Shown: in pieces, positions 1 to 7,589 of the stretch
Layout of the letters: every line of letters starts with the position of its first letter
How positions within the stretch are numbered: the stretch's first letter is position 1
Origin: an uncultured Saprospiraceae bacterium
GTDB taxonomy: Bacteria > Bacteroidota > Bacteroidia > Chitinophagales > Saprospiraceae
DNA: 46,410 nt
Assembly: GCA_905480595.1 (NCBI GenBank)
Contig: CAJQQY010000213.1
Coordinates: 1 to 46,410 of the forward strand
Reading direction: 5' to 3'
Made by a program: the position numbers and the translations under genes
Notes under the pieces: model-generated
The model's input: the letters and a program-made list of their open reading frames with translations, nothing else
Told to the model about the DNA's origin: nothing
Database searches by the model: none

Positions 1-525
1 AGAAGGGAGTTCTTTTCCTGGGCGATGGTGATCACAAATGATAAAGTCAATTCCTTTTTCCTTCGCATATTTTACTTTTTCATTAGCCTTGATCCCACAG
101 TCCATTGCGATGATAAGTGTCATTTCATTTTGCTCAGCATAATCAATTCCAGCAAACGAAACTCCGTAACCTTCCTTGTATCGATCTGGAATATAAAAAT
201 CCAAATGCGGATGATATTTTTTTAAAAAAGAAAACATCAAAGCGACAGAAGTTGTACCATCAACATCGTAGTCTCCGTAGAGTAAAACTTTTTCTTTTCG
301 TTGAATTGCACTTGCCAATCGATTGACTGCTAAGTCCATGCCTTTCATCAAAAAAGGATCATGTAAATGTTCGAGCGAAGGGCGAAAAAATTGGTAAGCT
401 TCGTCGTAAGTAGAGATACCTCGTTGCGCAAGCATTTGACAAAAGATAGGATTGATTTTCAAAACTTCTTGTAAATGTTGAGCTGTGGAGGAATCGTAAG
501 AGAGTAGAGTCCAGCGTTTTTTCAT
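1..525 (-). CDS. recJ: RecJ single-stranded-DNA 5'-3' exonuclease, N-terminal part (runs off the window)
   Basis: The leftward frame from the ATG at 525 stays open for 175 codons to the window edge, so only the N-terminal third of a protein of usually about 570 residues is present. It begins MKKRWTLLSYD and carries DHH-phosphoesterase motifs: YGDYDVDGTTS (motif I), a central MDCG and CDHH. These Asp and His residues bind the two catalytic metals. RecJ degrades single-stranded DNA 5' to 3' in recombination and mismatch or base-excision repair in the cytoplasm. The LAxRG segment preceding the DHH core, typical of RecJ, is also visible as MLAQRGIST. The gene is divergent from the next one, with about 195 bp between them. 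The family call is firm; nothing can be said about the missing C-terminal part. Confidence 0.93.
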   Translation of the reverse strand, partial: MKKRWTLLSYDSSTAQHLQEVLKINPIFCQMLAQRGISTYDEAYQFFRPSLEHLHDPFLMKGMDLAVNRLASAIQRKEKVLLYGDYDVDGTTSVALMFSFLKKYHPHLDFYIPDRYKEGYGVSFAGIDYAEQNEMTLIIAMDCGIKANEKVKYAKEKGIDFIICDHHRPGKELPS

Positions 526-720
526 AGGTTGTTTTCACGTTATGTTTTTCGAATATAGCAGTTTATTTTTTGAAATAAAAAAAAAGGAAAATTCGTTTTA
601 ACTTTTGGGCATTTATAGTAACAATTAGATGGCTTTAAAACAAACTCCTTTTATTGAAGCAAAACCTTTAAATTTAACGTAGAATATTTCAATCGATTTC
701 ATTTTTATAAAACACCTTTG

Positions 721-2175
721 ATGAAGCATTTTAACGTTTTTACAAAAAAAATAATCGGATCTTTAGGTATCCTGTTATGTGCATTTTTTGTTCAAGCACA
801 ACCGAATACTCTAGTCGTTGGAAAAGTTAACAATGCAAAATTTATCAAAGAAATTGAATTGAGTTTGAACACCTTGTATCTCAATAATGGAGTTGATGTT
901 TACACTTCTCGAATCATTGATGACAATACTTTCGCTTTTGCTATCGAGGTGAAAGAACCACAAATTGCTATTTTGAAATATGCTCGAAACAAAGGAGCGA
1001 TTTATGTCCAACCAAATGATACCTTATATATAGATTGTGATGCAACTAACTTTCAATACTCATTTGAGTTTTCAGGAAAACTTGGTTCAAGCAATGCATG
1101 TTTGACTGAATATCTACGAATGAATCCTAGAGAGATGAGTATTTTTAACATGACTCAGTATCGACAAAAATTATATTGGTATCAAAATAGTCCTAAAATG
1201 GACCAAGCGATGTTGGCGATGAACCAATCTGGTTTTGAGAATCATATGAAAAAGAGGAAAGACAAATCACTTACCCATTTGGCAATGTATGATGCTAATC
1301 ATCCTGGAAAACTCACTCAAGAATTCAAAGATTTTTTGAAAGCAGAAATTCAATATGATTTTGCTTACCACAGATTAATGTATGGTCATGTTTTTAAAAA
1401 TAGATATAGTTTGCAAGAATCTTATTTTGATTTTCTCGAAGAAGTTCCCTTGCAAAATAGTCAGATTGGAAATGATTGGTATCGAGAATTTCTAGTAGCT
1501 TATTTCGATTACAAAAATTTAAAAAGTCCAACGGACGAACGAGCACCTTTTATTTTTCAATATGAAGAAGGGAGTAAAAAATTGGAAGGAAAGACAAAAG
1601 CATTTTTCCAATCAGAAATAATTACAAGAGCATTTCGAGCGAAAGAGCATGAAGTAATTATTGATAAATATTGGGATTACATGCGACATCAAGATTATGG
1701 AAATTTTGATTTAAAAGTAATTGGGTCTTATGAGAAGGCGATTAAATTTGCAGAAGGAACTCAAGCTCCTGATTTTGTTTTAAAAGATTTAAATAATCTA
1801 GAAATAGCTTTAAAAAATTATAGAGGGAAAGTAGTTTATCTGAATTTTTGGGCAACTTGGTGCAGACCTTGTATGAATAAAATGGAGAAGTTGAAATTAA
1901 TTCAACCTGAATTAGAAAATGAAGATGTCGTTTTTATAAATGTATCCTTGGATAGGAAAGAGGAAGTATGGAAAGAGACTTTGGAAGAAAGAGAATTTAA
2001 AGGAACTCATATTTTGGCTTCTGGTGAATTAAATTCTGAGATTGCCAAGGCTTATGAAATCAAAGTGTTGCCCCGATATTTTATTATCAACAAAGGTGGT
2101 GACTTCGTCAAGAATCCAAAGTCGAATGATTTAGAAGAAGTGAAAAACACATTACTCGATTTTGCTAAGAAATAA
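721..2175 (+). CDS. TlpA-like thioredoxin-fold protein, exported
   Basis: A protein of 484 residues when started at the ATG at 721; the TTG three bases upstream is less likely. The N-terminus is a signal peptide (hydrophobic core GSLGILLCAFFVQA, residues about 12-27). Residues 28-340 are a long all-Bacteroidota type N-terminal region, with no domain I can name. The last 140 residues are a TlpA/AhpC-TSA thioredoxin fold starting at GTQAPDFVLKDL, with the redox motif WCRPC at residues 380-384 and a cis-proline region VLPRYFII. TlpA-like proteins reduce or isomerise disulfides in the periplasm, for example in cytochrome c maturation. The substrate cannot be told from sequence. It stands alone, 68 bp ahead of a TonB-domain gene on the same strand. 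Confidence 0.85.
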   Translation: MKHFNVFTKKIIGSLGILLCAFFVQAQPNTLVVGKVNNAKFIKEIELSLNTLYLNNGVDVYTSRIIDDNTFAFAIEVKEPQIAILKYARNKGAIYVQPNDTLYIDCDATNFQYSFEFSGKLGSSNACLTEYLRMNPREMSIFNMTQYRQKLYWYQNSPKMDQAMLAMNQSGFENHMKKRKDKSLTHLAMYDANHPGKLTQEFKDFLKAEIQYDFAYHRLMYGHVFKNRYSLQESYFDFLEEVPLQNSQIGNDWYREFLVAYFDYKNLKSPTDERAPFIFQYEEGSKKLEGKTKAFFQSEIITRAFRAKEHEVIIDKYWDYMRHQDYGNFDLKVIGSYEKAIKFAEGTQAPDFVLKDLNNLEIALKNYRGKVVYLNFWATWCRPCMNKMEKLKLIQPELENEDVVFINVSLDRKEEVWKETLEEREFKGTHILASGELNSEIAKAYEIKVLPRYFIINKGGDFVKNPKSNDLEEVKNTLLDFAKK

Positions 2176-2243
2176 TTATCCCCATAGATAATACAAAAAA
2201 TAACAAAATTATTTTTGCTGAATAAAAAGATTAAACATTCCTT

Positions 2244-3002
2244 ATGAGAAAAATATACCTTCCTTTTTTGCTACTTTCTTTTCTTTTTGCGGCTAATTCT
2301 ATAGCGCAAACTAAGCCATTAGTTCATGCGGAACAGATGCCATATTTTTCAGGTTGTGAAAAGTATAAATATAAAAAAGAAAAAAAGCGAGCTTGTTCGA
2401 ATGAAAGGATAGTCTCATTTCTTGCTTTCAATGTTGAATATCCTGAGGAGGCAAAGGCTGCAGGAACGGAGGGGACGGTTTATGTTAGTTTTATAATTGA
2501 CGAAGAGGGACGAGTGACGGAGCCGTCAATTATGCGAGATATTGGAAACGGATGTGGAGAAGCTGCGATTGATGTTTTGAAAAAAATGCCAAAGTGGGAA
2601 CCTGGAAAAGATAAAGGTGAGATTGTTAGAGTGAAACTTAATTTACCGATTCATTTTGGGTTAAAAAGTGGTGTGAGTAATCCCTTGGAGTCTGATGATT
2701 ATAAAATAACTTGGGGAACATTGAAAGGGAATAAAATTTCGGTTAAAGAATTAAAAGCGAGTTTGGATAAAATAATCATGGTTCGAGATCGATTTGGAGA
2801 TCCAGTTGTTTTTGAAGAATTGAATTTTTCTTACCAACGGAAAAAGTATTTTCAGACAGCAACGAGCAATGGTGTTTTAAATAAAAAGCAAAAGAAGATT
2901 GTAAAAAAAGCAAAGGCTGGTGCTAAATTTTATATTGGAGTTGTAGTTCAGGATGGAAATAAAAAAGTGAAGGTGGGGAGAGAGTTTGAGTTGGTGGAGT
3001 AG
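2244..3002 (+). CDS. Exported protein with TonB C-terminal-like domain
   Basis: 252 residues. A signal peptide (LPFLLLSFLFAANSIAQ) is followed by a short Cys-containing stretch and then a TonB C-terminal domain at about residues 62-145, recognisable from VEYPEEAKAAGTEGTVYV, the FIIDEEGRV hairpin and the conserved AAIDVLKKMPKWEPGK. The first residues of the mature part (MPYFSGCE) match the FPGG/FxGC-type entry common in Bacteroidota TonB-like proteins. Unlike real TonB it has no proline-rich periplasmic spacer. It also carries about 105 extra residues after the domain (from roughly 150), with no recognised fold. A role in outer-membrane transport energisation is possible but not shown; many such domains serve as periplasmic binding modules. 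A strong terminator follows directly. Confidence 0.78.
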   Translation: MRKIYLPFLLLSFLFAANSIAQTKPLVHAEQMPYFSGCEKYKYKKEKKRACSNERIVSFLAFNVEYPEEAKAAGTEGTVYVSFIIDEEGRVTEPSIMRDIGNGCGEAAIDVLKKMPKWEPGKDKGEIVRVKLNLPIHFGLKSGVSNPLESDDYKITWGTLKGNKISVKELKASLDKIIMVRDRFGDPVVFEELNFSYQRKKYFQTATSNGVLNKKQKKIVKKAKAGAKFYIGVVVQDGNKKVKVGREFELVE

Positions 3003-3024
3003 AGTTTATGAGTTTTGATTTTAG

Positions 3025-3066
3025 AAAAAATAGGAGCGTGCTTTAGGAGTGCGCTCCTATTTTTTT
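3025..3066 (+). terminator. Intrinsic terminator after the TonB-domain gene
   Basis: A perfect 8-bp stem (taggagcg 3031-3038 with cgctccta 3052-3059) is flanked by an A-run (3025-3030) and an uninterrupted T-run (3060-3068). It lies 22 bp behind the stop codon of the TonB-domain gene. The A/T symmetry lets it work in both directions. Confidence 0.85.
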
Positions 3067-3112
3067 TTGAATATCGAACACTTAACAAGGAATACCCAAT
3101 GTACAATTTGGG

Positions 3113-3153
3113 AAAAAAAGAACCCTCTTCCACGAGGTGAGTGAAGAGGGTTC
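3113..3153 (-). terminator. Terminator of the 6S-like RNA
   Basis: Perfect 10-bp stem (3144-3153 with 3120-3129) and a 14-nt loop, followed in the leftward direction by seven T (3119-3113). Only leftward transcription meets the U-run, which implies a leftward transcript from the gap between the TonB-domain gene and thiL. Confidence 0.8.
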
Positions 3154-3396
3154 ACATCCCAAAAACAGTTTGGAGAAAAATTAATTTCTCCTGCAGTCAT
3201 ATTATCGTGTCTGCTAAGATTCATTCTTTTGGTGCATAATTCATTGATCAAATCAATCATGAGATTACAATTGTTGAAATGATCGAATATCCAGAAGGTT
3301 GAATTGCTTTGCATTTCTCAGACACGGTTCATCAAGACTGTTTTTGGATGATTTGTGTTATAAGTCGTTACGCCAATTTATTATTCTAACAATATA
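3113..3396 (-). ncRNA. Structured RNA candidate resembling 6S RNA
   Basis: No good protein lies here, but the leftward strand folds into one long irregular hairpin. The closing stem pairs 3350-3337 with 3169-3155 (14 pairs, one bulged G). A second stem pairs 3326-3319 with 3213-3206 (8 perfect pairs). A third pairs 3304-3300 with 3223-3219, continued by 3297-3291 with 3232-3226. Between the first two stems is a large asymmetric bubble: 10 nt on the 5' side, and 36 nt on the 3' side holding a small hairpin (3191-3172). This layout and a span of about 196 nt match 6S RNA, which binds RNA polymerase and mimics an open promoter. A promoter box lies just upstream and a perfect terminator just downstream. 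The fold is seen by eye; the 6S assignment is inference. Confidence 0.5.
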
Positions 3397-3402
3397 ATTA
3401 CA

Positions 3403-3410
3403 AATTTAGG
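3403..3410 (-). promoter_or_regulatory. Promoter box for the 6S-like RNA
   Basis: Leftward TAAATTTG fits the Bacteroidota -7 consensus TAnnTTTG. A TTG lies 16 nt upstream within a small hairpin (3411-3430), slightly closer than the usual spacing. A start near 3396 would give a precursor of about 280 nt ending at the terminator. Confidence 0.5.
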
Positions 3411-3430
3411 AGGTTGTACTTTTACAACCT

Positions 3431-3719
3431 AGGGTGAGTTTATTCAAGAAGTATGATTAGAAAAAATGAGAAAGTAAAATGTATAAAATAGCCCCTCAGC
3501 CATTCTTGACATAAAATCAAAAACACATAATGCTAGAGAGATCGAAGTATCTATACTTCAAAATCAATAAATTAAAACGGTCGGTTAAAAATGGGAAAAA
3601 CTTTCGGTTGGGATAATTGTACTTTTTCATATACAAAAAAAGTAACGATGCAAATATATATTAAAAACCTTAAATATTTATACCTGATGAAGTATTTTTT
3701 TAGGATGATGAAAATTAAT
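3431..3719. other. Gap between the RNA candidate and thiL, no gene seen
   Basis: Very AT-rich, with stops in all frames. I see no ORF with coding character, no strong hairpin and no repeat here apart from short A/T runs. Confidence 0.6.
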
Positions 3720-3727
3720 TACTTTTG
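3720..3727 (+). promoter_or_regulatory. Promoter box of thiL
   Basis: TACTTTTG matches TAnnTTTG and lies 58 bp ahead of the thiL ATG. A T-rich stretch about 20 nt upstream can serve as the -33 element. Confidence 0.5.
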
Positions 3728-3785
3728 CGAAAGAATAGAATTTTTTTTAAGAACTTCTAAGTAAATTTTTAATTAAAAAAATACG

Positions 3786-4835
3786 ATGGCAGAAAATACA
3801 GAAAAAAGAACTGATGTAAATGAATTGGGAGAATTTGGTTTGATCGAACATTTGACCAAAAGATTTCCAATAAAAAATAAATCGACTATTAAGGGGATTG
3901 GAGACGATGCTGCGGTAATTGATAGTGGAAAAATGATGACTGTTGTTTCTACTGATATGTTGGTGGAGGGGATTCATTTTGATTTGATGTACACTCCACT
4001 TAAACATTTAGGTTACAAGTCAGTAATTGTAAACCTCTCGGATATTTATGCAATGAATGCTATGCCAAAACAGGTTACTATGTCTTTGGCCTTTTCCAAT
4101 CGGTTTTCAGTAGAGGCATTGGAAGAGCTTTATCAAGGAGTAGAAGCTGCATGTGCACAGTATGATGTTGATTTGGTAGGAGGAGATACGACTTCTTCTC
4201 CGAGGGGATTAATTATTAGTGTTACAGCAATTGGGGAAGCAGAAAAGGATAAAATAGTTTACCGGAATACTGCGAAGGTTGGGGATTTGATGTGTGTGAC
4301 TGGAGATTTGGGAGCAGCATATTTGGGACTTCAAATTTTGGAAAGAGAAAAACAAATTTATTTATCAAATCCTGGAGTTCAACCTGATTTGGAAGAGCAA
4401 TCTTATTTAGTGCGTCGTCAATTAAAACCTGAAGCTCGCAGAGAAATGATTAAAGAATTCTCAAAAGCAGAATTAGTTCCTACTTCAATGATTGATATCT
4501 CGGATGGATTAGCTTCTGAGATTTTTCATCTCTGTAAAGAATCTGGAGTGGGAGCATTTGTCGAAGAGAGTGGAGTGCCGATTCATCCTGATGCAGAAAT
4601 GATGGCGATAAAATTTCAAATGGATCCAATTACATGTGCTTTGAGTGGGGGAGAGGATTATGAATTACTTTTTACTATCGCTCCTGAAGATATTGAGAAG
4701 GTGAAATTTTTGCCTGGGATTTATATTATGGGAGAAATTGTGGAAGCTTCAGAAGGAATTAAGTTGCATACAAAAGGTGGAAATATTCATCCGATAAAAG
4801 CGCAGGGATGGAATCATTTTAAGGGGAATGAGTAG
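3786..4835 (+). CDS. thiL: Thiamine-monophosphate kinase
   Basis: 349 residues, full length for the family. ThiL phosphorylates thiamine monophosphate with ATP to thiamine diphosphate, the last step of cofactor B1 synthesis in the cytoplasm. It has the PurM/ThiL fold: GIGDDAAVI (residues 37-45), STDMLVEGIHFD (55-66), the Asp-rich metal and nucleotide sites VGGDTTSS and TGDLGAAYLGL, then DISDGLASE and SGGEDYELLFT in the C-terminal half. The start at 3786 puts the N-terminal LGEFGLIEHL helix in its usual place. It has its own promoter box at 3720 and ends at a terminator shared with the convergent DUF4290 gene, so it is probably monocistronic. Confidence 0.96.
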   Translation: MAENTEKRTDVNELGEFGLIEHLTKRFPIKNKSTIKGIGDDAAVIDSGKMMTVVSTDMLVEGIHFDLMYTPLKHLGYKSVIVNLSDIYAMNAMPKQVTMSLAFSNRFSVEALEELYQGVEAACAQYDVDLVGGDTTSSPRGLIISVTAIGEAEKDKIVYRNTAKVGDLMCVTGDLGAAYLGLQILEREKQIYLSNPGVQPDLEEQSYLVRRQLKPEARREMIKEFSKAELVPTSMIDISDGLASEIFHLCKESGVGAFVEESGVPIHPDAEMMAIKFQMDPITCALSGGEDYELLFTIAPEDIEKVKFLPGIYIMGEIVEASEGIKLHTKGGNIHPIKAQGWNHFKGNE

Positions 4836-4861
4836 GAAGTTATCTCTGGTTTAATCCAAAT

Positions 4862-4899
4862 AAAAAAGGTGCTCATCTTTATAGATAAGCACCTTTTTT
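4862..4899. terminator. Bidirectional terminator between thiL and the DUF4290 gene
   Basis: aaaaaaggtgct (4862-4873) pairs with agcacctttttt (4888-4899). The stem continues past one mismatch with atct/agat and a 4-nt loop. A-runs and T-runs on both sides serve both converging genes. Confidence 0.85.
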
Positions 4900-4916
4900 G
4901 TTTTATGGAGTAAAAA

Positions 4917-5615
4917 CTATCGTCTTCCTCTTCCTCCACGGTCATTTCGACCTCCTCTTCCTCCACGATCATTTCGACCTCCACGATCATTATCATCTTT
5001 TCTTTTTCGACGATTAGAATTACTTAACCCATCGAGAGATACATTATCGGCAATCACTAATTTTCCATCAGACATTTTGTGCAAATCTCCTTTGATAATT
5101 TCATCGCTAACAAAGTGCTCTCTATTCCAAGTTTTATAAGCCATTTTCATATAGCCACCAATCACTAAAACGAAACCATCCTTTTTGGGACCATCTTCCA
5201 TTTTCAATGCTTTGTCAATTAAGATTTGAACATTATTTCCATAATGTCTGTATCTCACATTGGCAACAGGATAATTAACTGGTTCAGGAATAGTGATGTC
5301 CGTTTCAGGAGTAGGGATTTCTCCATTCGGAGGCATGACGTTGATATCGTACTCAGCAATTCGAAATACATGTTTCCATAACTTAGACATATAGTCTTCG
5401 ATATTTCGATTTTGCGGATGCATCTGATGCATTAAGTCAATTACTCTTTCGACAAAAGCTTGTCTTATTTCATCACTTTCAATGGTCTTCGCATGTCGAA
5501 TCAACATTTGAACATTTCTACCATATTCAGGAATAATGAGTTTGCTTTTTTCGGAGTTGTACTCCATGTTATGTGCGCTATGTGTGCCCATTTTTATACG
5601 TTTGACGTTGAACAT
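4917..5615 (-). CDS. DUF4290 protein with Arg/Gly-rich tail
   Basis: 232 residues from the ATG at 5615. The family usually begins at the equivalent of MEYNSEKSKLIIPEYGRN, so the ATG at 5567 (216 residues) is a good alternative start. The core (YGRNVQMLIRHA, PQNRNIEDYMSKLWKH, YRHYGNNVQILI) is the Bacteroidota-only DUF4290 domain of unknown function, probably cytoplasmic and helical. The last 30 residues are a low-complexity repeat of NDRGGR/RGG units, like the RNA-binding RGG boxes of other proteins. I do not remember this tail as part of the family core. The gene follows glmS by 49 bp and is probably co-transcribed with it. It ends at the shared terminator. Confidence 0.88.
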   Translation of the reverse strand: MFNVKRIKMGTHSAHNMEYNSEKSKLIIPEYGRNVQMLIRHAKTIESDEIRQAFVERVIDLMHQMHPQNRNIEDYMSKLWKHVFRIAEYDINVMPPNGEIPTPETDITIPEPVNYPVANVRYRHYGNNVQILIDKALKMEDGPKKDGFVLVIGGYMKMAYKTWNREHFVSDEIIKGDLHKMSDGKLVIADNVSLDGLSNSNRRKRKDDNDRGGRNDRGGRGGRNDRGGRGRR

Positions 5616-5664
5616 TTGAGGTTTGACATGATGTCTTTTTGGTCAAATGTTTTTAATAATTTTA

Positions 5665-6783
5665 TTATTCTACAGTTACGGACTTAGCTAAGTTTCGAGG
5701 TTGATCAACGTTGCAACCTCTCGCTAAAGCAATGTGGTAAGATAATAATTGTAAAGGAATAACTGATAATAAAGGAGTGAATGGTTCTTCAGTATCAGGA
5801 ATCTCAATAGTGTAATCTGCAATTTTGCTGATTTCTTCGTCGCCTTCAGTTACAATTGCGATAACAATTCCTTTTCGAGCTTTGACTTCTTGGATATTAC
5901 TTACAATTTTTTCGTAAGCACTTTTGTTAGTCGCGATTACAATTACTGGCATATTCTCATCAATCAAAGCGATTGGTCCATGCTTCATTTCAGCTGCAGG
6001 ATATCCTTCAGCGTGAATGTATGAAATCTCTTTTAATTTAAGAGCACCTTCCAACGCAATAGGGAAGTTATAACCTCTTCCAAGATAAAGGGTATGATTG
6101 GTATTAATAAATTTCTGAGCTAATTCTTTTACTTGGTCATTGCATTTCAATGCTTCTTCTACTTTTGCAGGAATTTTTTCTAAACCTTCTAACAACTGGT
6201 TGTAGTATGATTTAGGGATTGTACCTCTTCTGTATCCCATGTAAATAGCCATCAAAGTAAGTGCAGTTACTTGGCCAGTAAATGCTTTTGTACTGGCTAC
6301 TCCGATCTCCGGTCCAGCGTGAATGTATGACCCCGAATCTGTGATTCGTGAAATAGAAGATCCAACTGAATTTACAATTCCATAAATCAAAGCACCTTTT
6401 TCTTTTGCTAATTCAAGTGCTGCCATAGTGTCGGCAGTTTCCCCTGATTGAGATAATGCAATAACCACATCATCTTCATTGATGATAGGATTTCTATATC
6501 TTAGTTCAGAAGCATATTCAACTTCAACTGGAATTCTAGCTAATTCTTCAAACAAATATTCACCAATCAATGCAGCATGCCATGAGGTACCGCAAGCTGC
6601 CATAATGAATCTTTTTGCATTAAACATTCGATCTTCTACATTTTCGATTCCGCCCACCTTAATCCAACCTGCTGCTGCATTTAATCGACCACGCATACAA
6701 TCTGCAATTGTACTTGGTTGTTCATAAATTTCTTTGAGCATGAAATGTTCATAATCTCCTTTTTCCAATTTCTCAATATTCAT
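5665..6783 (-). CDS. glmS: GlmS isomerase half: two SIS domains (C-terminal part of an interrupted glmS)
   Basis: 372 residues from ATG 6783 holding everything after the glutaminase domain of glucosamine-6-phosphate synthase. It starts in the linker, just before the conserved FMLKEIYEQP. The first SIS domain has ACGTSWHA and SQSGETADT, which bind the sugar phosphate. The second SIS domain runs from about residue 215. The C-terminal tail DQPRNLAKSVTVE with its final VTVE matches the normal GlmS end, which closes over the active site. GlmS makes glucosamine-6-phosphate from fructose-6-phosphate and glutamine, the entry to peptidoglycan and LPS synthesis. The frame is the same as that of the glutaminase half and is separated from it only by one TAA and 51 bases of open linker. 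Reinitiation at 6783 could give a separate subunit; readthrough or a sequence error would restore one protein. Confidence 0.9.
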   Translation of the reverse strand: MNIEKLEKGDYEHFMLKEIYEQPSTIADCMRGRLNAAAGWIKVGGIENVEDRMFNAKRFIMAACGTSWHAALIGEYLFEELARIPVEVEYASELRYRNPIINEDDVVIALSQSGETADTMAALELAKEKGALIYGIVNSVGSSISRITDSGSYIHAGPEIGVASTKAFTGQVTALTLMAIYMGYRRGTIPKSYYNQLLEGLEKIPAKVEEALKCNDQVKELAQKFINTNHTLYLGRGYNFPIALEGALKLKEISYIHAEGYPAAEMKHGPIALIDENMPVIVIATNKSAYEKIVSNIQEVKARKGIVIAIVTEGDEEISKIADYTIEIPDTEEPFTPLLSVIPLQLLSYHIALARGCNVDQPRNLAKSVTVE

Positions 6784-6837
6784 ATTAAGATGTTGGATGT
6801 AAGGAGTTTGGACTTCATTGTCTATCGTTTTTATTTA
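6784..6837 (-). other. In-frame TAA plus linker between the two glmS halves
   Basis: Reading leftward, the glutaminase half ends ...CNDGTF then TAA (6837-6835). The same frame goes on for 17 codons as IKTIDNEVQTPYIQHLN into the Met at 6783. These residues look like ordinary GlmS linker, so a single base change (for example Lys AAA to TAA) in a once continuous gene explains the layout. A homopolymer indel would not, since frame is kept. Confidence 0.85.
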
Positions 6838-7503
6838 AAATGTTCCATCATTGCATACTACAGCAATCTCTTCGTCATTCAAATAAACTACTTGCGAAGT
6901 ATAACCAACTAAAGGTGTTGCATCAGATGCTAAGAAAAATTCATCTTGTCCGATTCCTACAACTAATGGACTTGCTTTTCGAGCAGCTACTAGTTTAGTT
7001 GGATCATTTTTATCTAAAACTACAATGGCATAAGCACCAACAACTTGTGATAAAGCGATTCTTACTGCTTCTTCTAATTCTAAACTATCTTGATCCTGAA
7101 GTGCGCCAATTAAGTGAACTAAAACTTCCGTATCTGTATCACTTGTAAAAACATGTCCATCTTTAACAAGTGCTTCTTTTATTGTTGCGTAATTTTCAAT
7201 GATTCCATTATGGATAATGGTTAACCGACCATTATCAGAAGTATGAGGGTGAGCATTAACATCATTAGGCTCTCCATGAGTTGCCCATCGAGTATGACCG
7301 ATACCAACATGGCCATCAACATTTTTTCCTTTGACAAAAGAAACTAAATCATTGACCTTTCCTTTCTTTTTGTAAACGTGTAAATCACCATTAAATAAGG
7401 CTACACCAGCACTATCATATCCTCGATATTCTAATCTTTTAAGCCCTTTTATGATAATTGGGTAAGCGTCTTTTTTTCCGATATAAGCTACGATTCCACA
7501 CAT
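6835..7503 (-). CDS. glmS: GlmS glutaminase half: class II amidotransferase domain (N-terminal part of an interrupted glmS)
   Basis: 222 residues of the roughly 610 expected. The N-terminal MCGIVAYIG gives Cys2, which becomes the catalytic nucleophile after Met removal. LEYRGYDSAG (residues 24-33), GHTRWATHG and HNGIIENY, with the Arg and Asp that bind glutamine, complete a normal Ntn-hydrolase glutaminase that releases ammonia from glutamine. The domain itself looks intact. The stop falls right after the last glutaminase strand (EEIAVV...). Upstream is the DUF4270 lipoprotein gene, 86 bp away, in the order usual for Bacteroidota (GT5 protein, DUF4270, glmS). As a free polypeptide it would lack the isomerase partner that uses the ammonia, unless the two halves associate. 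Confidence 0.9.
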   Translation of the reverse strand: MCGIVAYIGKKDAYPIIIKGLKRLEYRGYDSAGVALFNGDLHVYKKKGKVNDLVSFVKGKNVDGHVGIGHTRWATHGEPNDVNAHPHTSDNGRLTIIHNGIIENYATIKEALVKDGHVFTSDTDTEVLVHLIGALQDQDSLELEEAVRIALSQVVGAYAIVVLDKNDPTKLVAARKASPLVVGIGQDEFFLASDATPLVGYTSQVVYLNDEEIAVVCNDGTF

Positions 7504-7589
7504 AATAGGTTGGGGTTTTAGAGCATTTTTAATTTTTTCTTTTCGAATAAAAATTAAAAATGTTGATATAGTTAAAAAATATATATTTT

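Noticed and set aside
3057..3314. An 85-residue leftward ORF over the RNA candidate
   Set aside because: It runs through the terminator hairpin and has no family resemblance; the base pairing over the same bases explains the conservation-like pattern better.
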